Source: Deinococcus marmoris DSM 12784
GTDB taxonomy: Bacteria > Deinococcota > Deinococci > Deinococcales > Deinococcaceae
Direction of reading: 5' to 3'
Assembly (NCBI RefSeq): GCF_000701405.1
Contig: NZ_JNIV01000008.1
Location: 1-64,000 of the forward strand
Length of the DNA: 64,000 bases
Of this stretch, positions 23,234 through 31,746 are shown piece after piece; position 1 is the stretch's first letter; each line of letters begins with the position of its first letter. Under the pieces are notes generated by a model. The model ran no database searches, was not told the origin of the DNA, and worked only from the letters and a program-made list of their open reading frames with translations. A program made the position numbers and the translations under genes.

Positions 23234-23272
23234 CTTGAGTGCAAGTATATCAAGTTTAAGAAGTCAAGGCAA
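23234..23272 (-). promoter_or_regulatory. lon promoter overlapped by a HAIR-like (HspR) operator
   Basis: Reverse-strand promoter TTGCCT (23267-23272), 17-base spacer, TATACT (23244-23249). Overlying the -10 box is CTTGAGT-N7-TATCAAG (23234-23254). The consensus HspR box (HAIR) is CTTGAGT-N7-ACTCAAG: the left half is perfect and five of seven right-half bases match. Downstream of it to 23156 is the lon leader. Confidence 0.65.
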
Positions 23273-23500
23273 GTGCTTTCTGAAGCTGTAGCGGGCGGTC
23301 TGGGCCAGCGGTCTACCGTGTCTATGTCACTCCCAGAGCGTACTCCCGGTGCGCTGACACCAACCTCACGCAAGCTGACGGCGGCTTAACGCGGGCGGGG
23401 GTCTGCTTCTCGGGGGGAGGCCAGGGATATCGCCTACTTTACCTGACGGGCGGGAGGCGCATCAGTCGCATCTCGTGCCGTTCAGCCCCTAAGCTGAGTT

Positions 23501-24586
23501 ATGGCCCAGGTCCGTTTCGTGATTCCAGAGTTGCCGCCGAACATGCCGCATGGCGTCCTGTTCCTGACTGGGGATCACCGGAAGTGGGGCAATGACCCGG
23601 CAGGCTGGACCTTCGAGCGTTCGGGAAACAGAGCCGTACTGGACGCCGATCTGCCCGAGGGCGCGTTGCTGGGGGTCAAGGTCCGCGTATCGCATGACGA
23701 GCAGGCCACGGAAGAGGGCGACGTGTGGGGAGGCCGCACCCCTGCCCATAAAGCTGTTGTCCACGGCGATATGGAAATTCAGCTCCAACTGGAGGGCTGG
23801 CAGGACACTCGACAGGGCAGAGGACGGCCTTCCGCCTCGGCCCCGCCGCGCGAGGAATTGACGCTGGCAGCGCCCTGGGGCGAGCAGATTGTACGGCTAT
23901 GGTGGCCCGAAGCATCCACGCCGCCCTTGCCGCTGCTGATCATGCACGACGGCCAGAACGTGTATGACGAGGCTTCCACCTTCGCCGGGCAGAGTTGGAG
24001 CGTCGTTGAGGCTGCCCAAGCCCTGGCCGATGAGGGCCATCCCTGCCTGATCGCTGCTCTGAGCGTGAACGACGAGCGCAGCCGCCGTTACGCGCCGTTT
24101 CACTTCGAGATGAATGATTTCAACTCTGGGGCGGACGAGTATCTGGACTGGATTGCAGACACGCTCAAGCCCGCGCTGGCCGAGCGTTTCGGCATGGCTC
24201 CGCAGACAGCTCTGGCCGGGTCATCCTTTGGCGGCCTCGTCACGCTGTACGGCGGCTTGCGCGCTCCCGCCGAGTTCGCCACGCTGGGCGTCTTCAGCCC
24301 GGCCATCTTTCCTGCCGATTTCGAGTTGCTGCGCTGGATGGAAAACCGCCCGGCCCCACAGTCCCGCGTCTGGCTCGACATGGGGGACCGCGAGGCCGCT
24401 TCTCTGAAGGGTGCGGCAGAGATGGTGGCGCTGACCCACGATCTTGCTGCCCGCCTGAAACCTAGAGTGCGTGAAGTTCACGTCACCATCGGGGCGGACC
24501 ACTGGCACGACGAGGCCGCGTGGGCGGAGCGTTTCCCGGCTTTTCTGCGCTGGTGGCTGGAAGGCTCGCCCACTTCCCGGGAATAG
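23501..24586 (+). CDS. Alpha/beta-hydrolase, enterochelin-esterase-like
   Basis: A 361-residue protein with an N-terminal beta-rich domain (about 1-100, HGVLFLTGDHRKWGNDPAGW, resembling carbohydrate-binding/early-set modules) and a C-terminal esterase-D-type alpha/beta hydrolase. The nucleophile elbow is GSSFGGL (near residue 245), LLIMHDGQNVYDE marks the oxyanion strand, and HWHDEAAW near the C-terminus supplies the histidine. Such enzymes cleave siderophore esters or act on other acyl esters; there is no siderophore context here, so the substrate is unknown. No signal peptide. TAAGCT ends five bases before the ATG, so the mRNA may be leaderless. Confidence 0.8.
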   Translation: MAQVRFVIPELPPNMPHGVLFLTGDHRKWGNDPAGWTFERSGNRAVLDADLPEGALLGVKVRVSHDEQATEEGDVWGGRTPAHKAVVHGDMEIQLQLEGWQDTRQGRGRPSASAPPREELTLAAPWGEQIVRLWWPEASTPPLPLLIMHDGQNVYDEASTFAGQSWSVVEAAQALADEGHPCLIAALSVNDERSRRYAPFHFEMNDFNSGADEYLDWIADTLKPALAERFGMAPQTALAGSSFGGLVTLYGGLRAPAEFATLGVFSPAIFPADFELLRWMENRPAPQSRVWLDMGDREAASLKGAAEMVALTHDLAARLKPRVREVHVTIGADHWHDEAAWAERFPAFLRWWLEGSPTSRE

Positions 24587-24589
24587 GAT

Positions 24590-25213
24590 TTACAGGCTGG
24601 CTATCGCGTCTGAAATGCCCTGCTCTCCGGCCACCATCTCGAAGGTCTTGCCCGCCGTGGACGGGTCAGTCAGACAGGCCAGGACCACGCTCGCCACGTC
24701 GTCGCGCGGGATCATGCCGCCTTCTACCTGCCCGCCCACCGTGACTCTGCCGCTGCCAGGTTCGTCGGTCAGGCCGCCAGGGCGCACGATGGTCCAGTCC
24801 AGACCGCTTTGCTGCACATGGCCGTCCGACTGCGCCTTGACCTTCAGCACCTGCTGCAAAAAGGGCGGCATCTGCTCCGGGCGGTCCACGCCCATGCTGC
24901 TGACCACGATCAGCCGCTTCGGGCCGCGCTCCGCCAGGGTGTCGGCCACGCGCCCCAGGGCCTCGCCGTCGATGGCCTGATAATTGCCGCCCGCGCCGCC
25001 GCCTGCGGCCCAGACCACTACGTCTGAGCCGTCCAGCACCGCCTGCCAGTCGCCCTCCAGATCGCCCATGACGGGTTTTGCGCCGTAAAGGGACACCATG
25101 TCGGCCTGCTCCTCGCGGCGCACCAGCGCCGAAACCTCATGTCCTGCTTTGGCGGCCTGCGCCACCACCCGGCGGCCCACACCGCCCGCCGCACCGATCA
25201 CTGCGATCTTCAT
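24590..25213 (-). CDS. NAD(P)-binding SDR-like protein
   Basis: A 207-residue Rossmann-fold protein of the atypical SDR group (YwnB/BVR-B-like). MKIAVIGAAGGVGRRVV is the dinucleotide-binding loop, and RLIVVSSMGVDRPEQMP, DWTIVRPGGLTDEPG and DVASVVLACLTDP follow in the usual order. Members reduce small quinones or flavin-like compounds, or serve as NmrA-like sensors. It converges with the esterase gene, with only three bases between their stops. Confidence 0.82.
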   Translation of the reverse strand: MKIAVIGAAGGVGRRVVAQAAKAGHEVSALVRREEQADMVSLYGAKPVMGDLEGDWQAVLDGSDVVVWAAGGGAGGNYQAIDGEALGRVADTLAERGPKRLIVVSSMGVDRPEQMPPFLQQVLKVKAQSDGHVQQSGLDWTIVRPGGLTDEPGSGRVTVGGQVEGGMIPRDDVASVVLACLTDPSTAGKTFEMVAGEQGISDAIASL

Positions 25214-25283
25214 GGCCCAAGGCTAGAGCGGGGCCAGCAAAAGTAAAGGGCCAGCCCCCTTAGTCTGGGCGTATCCTGCCCTC

Positions 25284-25943
25284 ATGAGCGACGCCGCCCG
25301 TCCCGATCTTTCCGGCTCCAGTTCCAGACGTGGCGGCGGGCCGCAAGCCGCTGCCCCCGAAGCCGCGCCGCCCGCCGCCGATCCACGGGTCTACCGCGCC
25401 GTGCTGGCGCTGACCTACCTGCCCGTGATGCTCAGCGGCGCACACCTGGAAGTCCACGGGCGCGAGCATGTGCCGCCGCCCGGCACGCCATTGGTGGTCG
25501 CGGCCAACCACCGTTCCGGCCTTGATCCGTTCATGGTGGCCCGCTCCCTGCCGCCGGGCCGCCTGGTGCAGTTCATGGCAAAAAAAGAGCTGTTCGTCCC
25601 CGTGATCGGCTGGATCATCAGCACGGGCGGGAGCTTTCCCATTGACCGTTCGGGCAATGATCTGGGGGCCGTGCGGATGGCGGTGCGAATCCTCAAGAAC
25701 AACGGCACGGTGGGCATCTTCCCGCAGGGAACGCGCGGCGGCCCGGCCCTCCAGGGCGGTGTGGCCTTGATTGCCGCCAAGGCCCGCGCCCCGATCCTGC
25801 CCGCTGGCATCTGCCGCGAAGGCAAACGCTGGATCGTGCGTTTCGGCCCGCCCATCGAAGCGCAGGGCGGCATTAAAGGCGTGACGGCGGAGCTGGGTGA
25901 GCGGCTGCGGGAGCTGGCGCAGCCTGTGGGAGAGCTGGTCTAG
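25284..25943 (+). CDS. 1-acyl-sn-glycerol-3-phosphate acyltransferase (PlsC-like)
   Basis: Transfers an acyl group to lysophosphatidate in phospholipid synthesis, at the inner membrane. The 219-residue sequence has the catalytic HX4D box NHRSGLDPF (His near residue 74), the glycerophosphate-binding FPQGTRGG (near residue 145) and a hydrophobic approach segment (AVLALTYLPVMLSG). A 35-residue proline/alanine-rich N-terminal extension is unusual. It converges on the acyl-CoA synthetase gene and could use acyl-CoA produced by that enzyme. Confidence 0.9.
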   Translation: MSDAARPDLSGSSSRRGGGPQAAAPEAAPPAADPRVYRAVLALTYLPVMLSGAHLEVHGREHVPPPGTPLVVAANHRSGLDPFMVARSLPPGRLVQFMAKKELFVPVIGWIISTGGSFPIDRSGNDLGAVRMAVRILKNNGTVGIFPQGTRGGPALQGGVALIAAKARAPILPAGICREGKRWIVRFGPPIEAQGGIKGVTAELGERLRELAQPVGELV

Positions 25944-25962
25944 CCGCAGGGCGTAGCCAGAT

Positions 25963-27531
25963 TCACCTTTCCCGCATCTGCGGTTCCCGCACCTGTGTTT
26001 CCCGCGTCTGCGTTTCCTGCGCCTGCGCCCGCAGCACATGCTTCAGCACCTTGCCGCTGGCCGTCTTGGGCAGCTCTGCAACGAGGTGGACATGGCCAGG
26101 CAGGGCGTATTCGGGCAGATGTGGGGCGCAAAACCCGCGCAGTTCCTCGCCGCGCACGCCCGCGCCGGGGTGCAGGGTGACGAAGGCCACCGCGCAGGTC
26201 TGGTCCGGCTGCGGATGTGCGGCCACCACCACGGCCTCGCGCACGCTGGGATGGCGGTACAGCACGGCCTCGATCTGCGCGCTGGAGACGCTCTGGCCGC
26301 CGATGGTCAGCAGGTCGCCCGCCCGGTCCAGAATGTCCACCCGCCCATCGGGATGAACCACCGCCAGATCGCCGGTATGCAGCCAGCCGCCGTCCAGCGC
26401 CCGCCGGGTGGCCGCGCGGTTCCTGTAGTAGCCTTTCATGACCTGATTGCCCCGAATGACGATCTCGCCAGGGGTGAAGCCGTCGGCGGGAACCTGCTGC
26501 CCGTCCTCTGCCACCACGCGCACCTGACCGCCGAACATCATCGGGTGACCCTGGCGGGACAGGATGCGGGTGTCGCCTTCCTCTGAGTCCAGTTCGCTGA
26601 CGGTCATGACCGCATTGGTTTCCGTCAGGCCGTAGCCGTGCAGCACCTGAAAACCCTGCGCCTGAAGCTGTTCCAGCAGACGCGGCGGCGGGAGCGTTCC
26701 GGCCATCAGCAGCCGCACCGGGCGCGGCAGGGTCATGGGCGCAGCGGAATCCGAGAGCGGCGTCAGGATGGCGGGCGAGGCGAACAGATGCGTGATCCCG
26801 CGTGTCATGAGTGCCCGCCTCAGCTCAGGTGTCTCGTCGCCGCCCAGCATCACATGGGTGCCGCCCGCCGCCGTCACCGCCCAGGCGCTGCCCCAGCCGT
26901 TGCCGTGCGCCAGCGGCAGGGCATGCAGGTACACGCTGCCGGGCCGCAGGTTCAGGTGGTACAGCAGGTTGCTGAGGTTGATATAGGCATTGCGGTGCGT
27001 GACCATCACGCCCTTGGGATCGCTGGTGGTGCCGCTGGTGTAATTGATGCTGATGGGCGAATCCTCGTCCAACGTGGACGGAACTTCAAGAGGAGCGGGG
27101 GAGACGGCACTCAGCCTCGCGCCCAGATCAGAAGCGTCTCCGATTTCAATGATGAGGATGTTGAGTTCGCCCAGCCGCTCGGCCACACGCGCTAGACAGC
27201 CTGTGTCCACCAGCGCCACCACCGGATCGGCGTGGCCCGCCAGAAAGCGCAGTGCCTCGTCGCTGAAGGCGGGATTCAGGGGCACGATGACGCCTCCGGC
27301 CAGCGGAACGGCGAGAAAGGCCAGCAGCGCATCCGGCGTGTTGGGAGAAATCAGCAGGGCATGGGTGCTGGGCCGCAGACCATTTTCCCGCAGCAGCGTG
27401 ACGAGGCGGGCAGTGCGGTCTGCCAGCTCTGCGAAACTCCATGTTTTCCCGCCCGACTCGATGGCCGGACGTTTTTTGTGGATGTGCAGGGCGCGCAGAA
27501 CGGGTTCGAGAGGGGTCAGTGGCGTTTTCAC
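25963..27531 (-). CDS. AMP-dependent acyl-CoA synthetase (class I ANL family)
   Basis: Activates a carboxylic acid to acyl-AMP and then acyl-CoA. In 522 residues it shows the P-loop-like A3 motif INYTSGTTSDPKGVM (near residue 165), GYGLTETNAV, the hinge motif WLHTGDLAVVHPDGRVDILDR (near residue 395) and the C-terminal catalytic lysine in PKTASGKVLKHVL. It starts at GTG with AGAGG upstream. The C-terminus carries a tandem five-residue repeat (ETQTR, ETQVR, EPQMR), mirrored by 15-bp DNA repeats. It is divergent from livG, with which it shares paired palindromes; a role in activating a transported acid is likely. Confidence 0.88.
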   Translation of the reverse strand: MKTPLTPLEPVLRALHIHKKRPAIESGGKTWSFAELADRTARLVTLLRENGLRPSTHALLISPNTPDALLAFLAVPLAGGVIVPLNPAFSDEALRFLAGHADPVVALVDTGCLARVAERLGELNILIIEIGDASDLGARLSAVSPAPLEVPSTLDEDSPISINYTSGTTSDPKGVMVTHRNAYINLSNLLYHLNLRPGSVYLHALPLAHGNGWGSAWAVTAAGGTHVMLGGDETPELRRALMTRGITHLFASPAILTPLSDSAAPMTLPRPVRLLMAGTLPPPRLLEQLQAQGFQVLHGYGLTETNAVMTVSELDSEEGDTRILSRQGHPMMFGGQVRVVAEDGQQVPADGFTPGEIVIRGNQVMKGYYRNRAATRRALDGGWLHTGDLAVVHPDGRVDILDRAGDLLTIGGQSVSSAQIEAVLYRHPSVREAVVVAAHPQPDQTCAVAFVTLHPGAGVRGEELRGFCAPHLPEYALPGHVHLVAELPKTASGKVLKHVLRAQAQETQTRETQVREPQMRER

Positions 27532-27611
27532 GGCGGAGCCTCTGGCAGGGGGAAGGTGGGGGATAGAATCAGCCCAGTCTGAGGATTGACCCTCAGCATT
27601 TGCTCTAAATG

Positions 27612-27661
27612 GTCTAGACAGATCAGCCCCGATCTCTCATTTGGGTAATAAGCGTCTAGAC
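27612..27661. promoter_or_regulatory. Paired GTCTAGAC palindromes, putative operators
   Basis: Two identical 8-bp palindromes GTCTAGAC occur at 27612-27619 and 27654-27661, 42 bases apart centre to centre, about four helical turns. Each is followed by A and an A/T-rich triplet. They lie in the 245-base divergent region between the acyl-CoA synthetase and livG. TTGGGT...ATACAC, a possible livG promoter, overlaps the second. No regulator gene is adjacent, so the binding protein is unknown. Confidence 0.45.
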
Positions 27662-27776
27662 AAATACACATTCACAGCCTGAGCCATACGCCCATAATCA
27701 CTTCACCGACAATCTTCGCTTTGCTCATCCTCTGTTCTGTCAGACGCTGTTCTCAGGTTCCTTCACGCGAGGTGTC

Positions 27777-28577
27777 ATGTCACAGCCTTCAACTCCCCAA
27801 CTCGAAGTTCACGGAGTGACCCTCACCTTCGGCGGCCTCAACGCGCTGACCGACGCGAGCCTGACCGTGCCGCCGGGCGAGATCGTCAGCATCATCGGGC
27901 CGAACGGGGCAGGGAAGACCAGTCTGCTGAACTGCATCAGCGGCTTTTACCACCCGACAAAAGGCCGTATTACCTTCGGTTCCCATGACCTGAGCCGCGC
28001 CGCACCCAACGTGGTCACCAGTTACGGCATTGCCCGCGCCTTTCAGAATCTGGAGCTGTTCCGGGGCCTCAGCGTGGTGGAAAACCTGCTGCTGGCCCGG
28101 CACACGCACCTGCGTTACGGCCTGCTGGACAGCCTGATCTTCTATGGCCGCGCCAGCCGTCAGGAGGCCGAGAACCGCGCCTACGTGGAGCGCATCATCG
28201 ACTTCATGGAGCTGGAGGAACACCGCGCCCACCCCGTCGGCACGCTGGCCTACGGCATCCAGAAGCGGGTGGAGGTGGCCCGCGCCCTGACCCTCGCGCC
28301 CCAGTTGCTGCTGCTCGACGAGCCGATGGCGGGCATGAACGTGGAGGAAAAGGAAGACATGGTGCGCTTCATTCTGGACATCCAGCGCGAGCAGGGCATC
28401 ACCATCGTTTTAATTGAACACGATATGGGCGTGGTCATGGACATCAGTGACCGCGTGTACGTGCTGGATTTCGGCCAGTTGATCGCGGGCGGTAAGCCTG
28501 AAGAGGTCAGTGCCGATCCGCGTGTGATTGAGGCGTATACGGGTGTTGCGGAAGAACAGCAGGCGGTGGGCGCGTGA
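27777..28577 (+). CDS. livG: Branched-chain-type ABC transporter ATP-binding protein (LivG)
   Basis: One of two ATPases of a HAAT-type importer. The 266 residues carry Walker A GPNGAGKTSLLN (near residue 42), a degenerate signature LAYGIQKRVEVARAL instead of LSGGQ, as is usual for LivG proteins, Walker B LLLLDEPMAG and the H-loop LIEHDMG. It opens an operon of livG, acyl-CoA ligase, livH, livM, binding protein and livF. The ligase embedded in the operon suggests the substrate is an acid rather than an amino acid. The stop overlaps the next start (GTGA). Confidence 0.92.
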   Translation: MSQPSTPQLEVHGVTLTFGGLNALTDASLTVPPGEIVSIIGPNGAGKTSLLNCISGFYHPTKGRITFGSHDLSRAAPNVVTSYGIARAFQNLELFRGLSVVENLLLARHTHLRYGLLDSLIFYGRASRQEAENRAYVERIIDFMELEEHRAHPVGTLAYGIQKRVEVARALTLAPQLLLLDEPMAGMNVEEKEDMVRFILDIQREQGITIVLIEHDMGVVMDISDRVYVLDFGQLIAGGKPEEVSADPRVIEAYTGVAEEQQAVGA

Positions 28578-30538
28578 CCCCCTACGACGTCGGGGATGTT
28601 ACTGAGCTGACCATTCCCCGGCTCCTTGCAAAACGTGCGGCCCAGACGCCGAAAGCCGTGGCCCTGCGCCATAAGGAATACGGCATCTGGAACGAGACGA
28701 CATACGCGGAATATTTGACGCGGGCTCAGCAGGTGGCCGCCGGGCTGCACAAACTCGGCATCGTGCGCGGGGAGAAAGTCGCCGTGATGGCCGACAACAT
28801 TCCTGCCTGGGTCTTTATGGAAATTGGCGTACAGGCGCTGGGAGCCGTCAGCGTGGGCGTGTACCAGAGCAGTTCGTCCGAGGAAGCCCGTTACGTGCTG
28901 GACTACACCGACGCCGTGGTGGTGCTGGCCGAGGACGAGGAGCAGGTGGACAAGCTGCTGGACCACCGTGCCAGCCTTCCCCACATCCGCAAGGTGATTT
29001 ACGAGGACGGGCGCGGCATGAGCAAGCACGCGGGCGACGACTGGTTCATTTCCTTTGAGGAACTGCTGGAACTGGGGCGGCCCGAGGCGGCCCGAGTCTT
29101 TGACCGCGAGGCCGCGCTGGGCAAACCCGACGACGTGTGCCACTTCAGCCTCACCTCTGGCACCACCGGGAACCCCAAGGCGGCCATGCTGTCCCACCGC
29201 AATCTGCTGTATATGGGCAAAGCGCTAGGCGAGGTGGACCCGTTAAATCCTGGCGACGATTACCTGTCCTTCCTGCCGATGGCCTGGATCGGCGAGCAGA
29301 TGATGACGGTGGCGGTGGCCCTCGCCAATGCCGTGACGGTCAACTTCCCCGAGAGCAACGAGACGGCCATGAGCGATCTGGTGGAGATCGGCCCGCACTT
29401 CATGTTCGCCCCGCCGCGCGTGTGGGAGGGCATTCAGAGCAGCATGTTCATTCGGATGCAGGAGAGTTACGGCCCCAACCGGGCGCTGTATCGCAAGCTC
29501 CTGCAATGGAGTACCGACGCCGCCGACGCCAGCCTGAGCGGGAAAAAGGCGAGTGGCGCGGCGGGCTTCAAAAAGTGGCTGGCGTACTGGGGGCTGACCC
29601 GTCCGCTGCTGGATCAACTGGGCTTTCTGCGCCTCAAACGCGCTTATACCGGCGGCGCGGCGCTGGGGCCGGACGTATTCCGCTTTTACCACGGCCTCGG
29701 CGTGAACCTGAAGCAGATTTACGGCCAGACCGAGAACATCGGCATCGCCTACGTCCACCGCGACGGCGACGTGCGCTTTGACACCGTGGGCAAGATCCTC
29801 CCTGGCGGCGAGGTCCGAATTACCGACGAGGGCGAGATCCTCAGCCGCAGCCCCGCCGTGGTGGCGGGCTATTACAAGCGCGACGACGCCAGCGCCGAGA
29901 CGATTCGTGACGGCTGGCTGCACAGCGGCGACGCCGGACGCCTGACCCCCGAAGGCCACCTTCAGGTCATTGACCGCCTGAGCGACGTGATGAAGACGGC
30001 GAACGGCGAAACCTTCAGCCCGCAGTTCATTGAGAACCGCCTGAAATTCAGCCCTTATATCAAGGAGGCAGTGGCCTTTGGCGACGGCCAGCACGAGGTC
30101 ACGGCTTTCCTGAACGTGGACCCCCTGACCGCCGGGCAGTGGGCCGAGAAACGCCAGATTGCCTACAGCACGTACATGGACCTGAGCAGCAAGCCAGAAC
30201 TGGCTGAGCTGATCCTGAAAGAGGTGGAGGAGGCGAATGGGCGACTGGAACCCCATGAGCGAGTCGCCCGTTTTGTGCTGCTGTACAAGCTGCTCGACGC
30301 CGACGACGATGAGTTGACGCGCACCGGCAAGGTCCGGCGCAAGCTGATCCGCGAGAAGTACGCGCCCATTGTTGCCGCTCTCTACGACGGCTCCGAATCT
30401 GTGCGGGTGGAGGCGACGTTCAAATACCAGGACGGGCAGACGCAGAGGGTGGAGACGGCTGTGGTTGTTTATCGCGTACCGGGGATGGAGCGGGCGGTTC
30501 CGCGATCTGGAGTGGCAGCGGCGCGGGTGGGGGCGTGA
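28574..30538 (+). CDS. Long-chain acyl-CoA synthetase-like AMP ligase
   Basis: A 654-residue ANL enzyme of the long-chain fatty acid-CoA ligase type. Motifs are SLTSGTTGNPKAAMLSHRN (near residue 195), YGQTENIG (near residue 385), the hinge segment SGDAGRLTPEGHLQVIDRLSD and the MKTANGETFSPQ loop seen in long-chain ligases. It starts at a GTG overlapping the livG stop, so the two are translationally coupled. ABC importers of this group next to such ligases are known to move aromatic or fatty acids, with the ligase trapping the substrate as CoA ester; here this is an inference from context. Confidence 0.88.
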   Translation: MTPYDVGDVTELTIPRLLAKRAAQTPKAVALRHKEYGIWNETTYAEYLTRAQQVAAGLHKLGIVRGEKVAVMADNIPAWVFMEIGVQALGAVSVGVYQSSSSEEARYVLDYTDAVVVLAEDEEQVDKLLDHRASLPHIRKVIYEDGRGMSKHAGDDWFISFEELLELGRPEAARVFDREAALGKPDDVCHFSLTSGTTGNPKAAMLSHRNLLYMGKALGEVDPLNPGDDYLSFLPMAWIGEQMMTVAVALANAVTVNFPESNETAMSDLVEIGPHFMFAPPRVWEGIQSSMFIRMQESYGPNRALYRKLLQWSTDAADASLSGKKASGAAGFKKWLAYWGLTRPLLDQLGFLRLKRAYTGGAALGPDVFRFYHGLGVNLKQIYGQTENIGIAYVHRDGDVRFDTVGKILPGGEVRITDEGEILSRSPAVVAGYYKRDDASAETIRDGWLHSGDAGRLTPEGHLQVIDRLSDVMKTANGETFSPQFIENRLKFSPYIKEAVAFGDGQHEVTAFLNVDPLTAGQWAEKRQIAYSTYMDLSSKPELAELILKEVEEANGRLEPHERVARFVLLYKLLDADDDELTRTGKVRRKLIREKYAPIVAALYDGSESVRVEATFKYQDGQTQRVETAVVVYRVPGMERAVPRSGVAAARVGA

Positions 30539-30574
30539 TGGTTTTGGACGGTGTGAGTTGGTGGCTCCCACGCA

Positions 30575-30719
30575 AACCCCTCAGTCGGCGTCGCCGCCAG
30601 CTCCCCTTGAGGGGAGCCAGGAGTGCGCTGCTGGCCGGGCAATTCCGAGACTCTTGCCTCCCTTCTAATGAGAGGTGGCCCGAGAGGCCGGACTCGCAGA
30701 GCTGCGAAGCAGAGGGGTT
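30575..30719. repeat. Dispersed intergenic repeat, copy 2
   Basis: Same family as 4391-4514, bounded by AACCCCTC and GAGGGGTT, 145 bases, uninterrupted. It contains CAGCTCCCCTTGAGGGGAGCC, the site that is split by a MITE in the third copy, and near the right end CTCGCAGAGCTGCGAAGCAG, which complements the left end. It lies between the acyl-CoA ligase and livH within the operon, where folding could modulate read-through. Similarity extends to about 30738. Confidence 0.8.
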
Positions 30720-30795
30720 AAACCGTGGGACCCACCCCAGAAAACTGCCAACCCAACACCACATCCCCATCACCCCGTCCCAAAAGGAGGTCTGA

Positions 30796-31692
30796 GTGGA
30801 CTTACTCCCACAACTGCTGATCGCGGGCGTCGTGATCGGCAGCGTCTATGCCCTGGCCGCGCTGGGCTTCGTGCTGATCTACAAGTCCAGCCGCGTGATC
30901 AACTTCGCGCACGGGCAGATCATCGCCACCGGGGCGTTTATCGCCTTCGCACTGACCCAGCGGGGCGTCAATTTCTGGCTGGCCGGGCTGATCGCCATGC
31001 TCACCACCTTCCTGCTGGGCATGCTGATCGAGCGCGTGTTTCTGCGGCGCATGGTGGGCCAGCCGATTATCGCGGTCATCATGGTCACCATTGGCCTGAG
31101 CAGCGTGATCGACGGCCTGATTCACCTGACGCCCTACGGCGCGGGAACCTTCGGCTTTGAGCGCCCTGCATTGCTGACCGGGCAGGGCATCGAACTGTTC
31201 GGCCTGCCGCTGTCCAAGACCCAGATCGCGGGCGTGTTGATGGCGCTGGCCTTGCTTGGCGGCTTCACCTACTTCTTCAACAAAAGCACCCTGGGCATCA
31301 CCATGCGCGCCGTGGCCGATGACCAGATGGCGGCCATGAGCGTCGGCACCAGCGTGGAGCGCGTGTTCGCACTGGCCTGGGCGGCGGCGGGCCTCACGGC
31401 GGCGGCGGCGGGCGTGATCCTGGGCCTGATGAGCGGACTGACGCTGGGCGGTCTGGCAGGCATTGGTCTCAAGGTCTTTCCGGTGGTGATCCTGGGCGGT
31501 CTGGACAGCGTAATCGGGGCCATCGTGGGCGGCATGCTGATCGGCATTCTGGAAAACCTCTCGGCGGGCTATCTGGACGGCGTCGTGCCGGGGGGCGGCA
31601 CCCGCGAGGTGTTTCCCTTCATCATCCTGATCATCGTGCTGCTGATCCGCCCTTACGGGCTGTTTGGTACGAAGGAGATCGAGCGTGTATAG
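30796..31692 (+). CDS. livH: Branched-chain-type ABC permease (LivH)
   Basis: A 298-residue integral membrane protein with about eight hydrophobic segments and the family opening LIAGVVIGSVYALAALGFVLIYK. The segment GRVINFAHGQ-like (SSRVINFAHGQIIATGAF) and the later AAGLTAAAAGVILGL with GLKVFPVVILGGLDSVIGAIVGG are LivH signatures, the last being the ATPase-contact loop. It starts with GTG after a strong AAGGAGG site. It pairs with LivM to form the membrane channel. Confidence 0.93.
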   Translation: MDLLPQLLIAGVVIGSVYALAALGFVLIYKSSRVINFAHGQIIATGAFIAFALTQRGVNFWLAGLIAMLTTFLLGMLIERVFLRRMVGQPIIAVIMVTIGLSSVIDGLIHLTPYGAGTFGFERPALLTGQGIELFGLPLSKTQIAGVLMALALLGGFTYFFNKSTLGITMRAVADDQMAAMSVGTSVERVFALAWAAAGLTAAAAGVILGLMSGLTLGGLAGIGLKVFPVVILGGLDSVIGAIVGGMLIGILENLSAGYLDGVVPGGGTREVFPFIILIIVLLIRPYGLFGTKEIERV

Positions 31693-31746
31693 GTCCGGCA
31701 TGGTGGCAAGCGGCTTGAGAGTGAGACCCACGAAGGGCGTGCGCTG

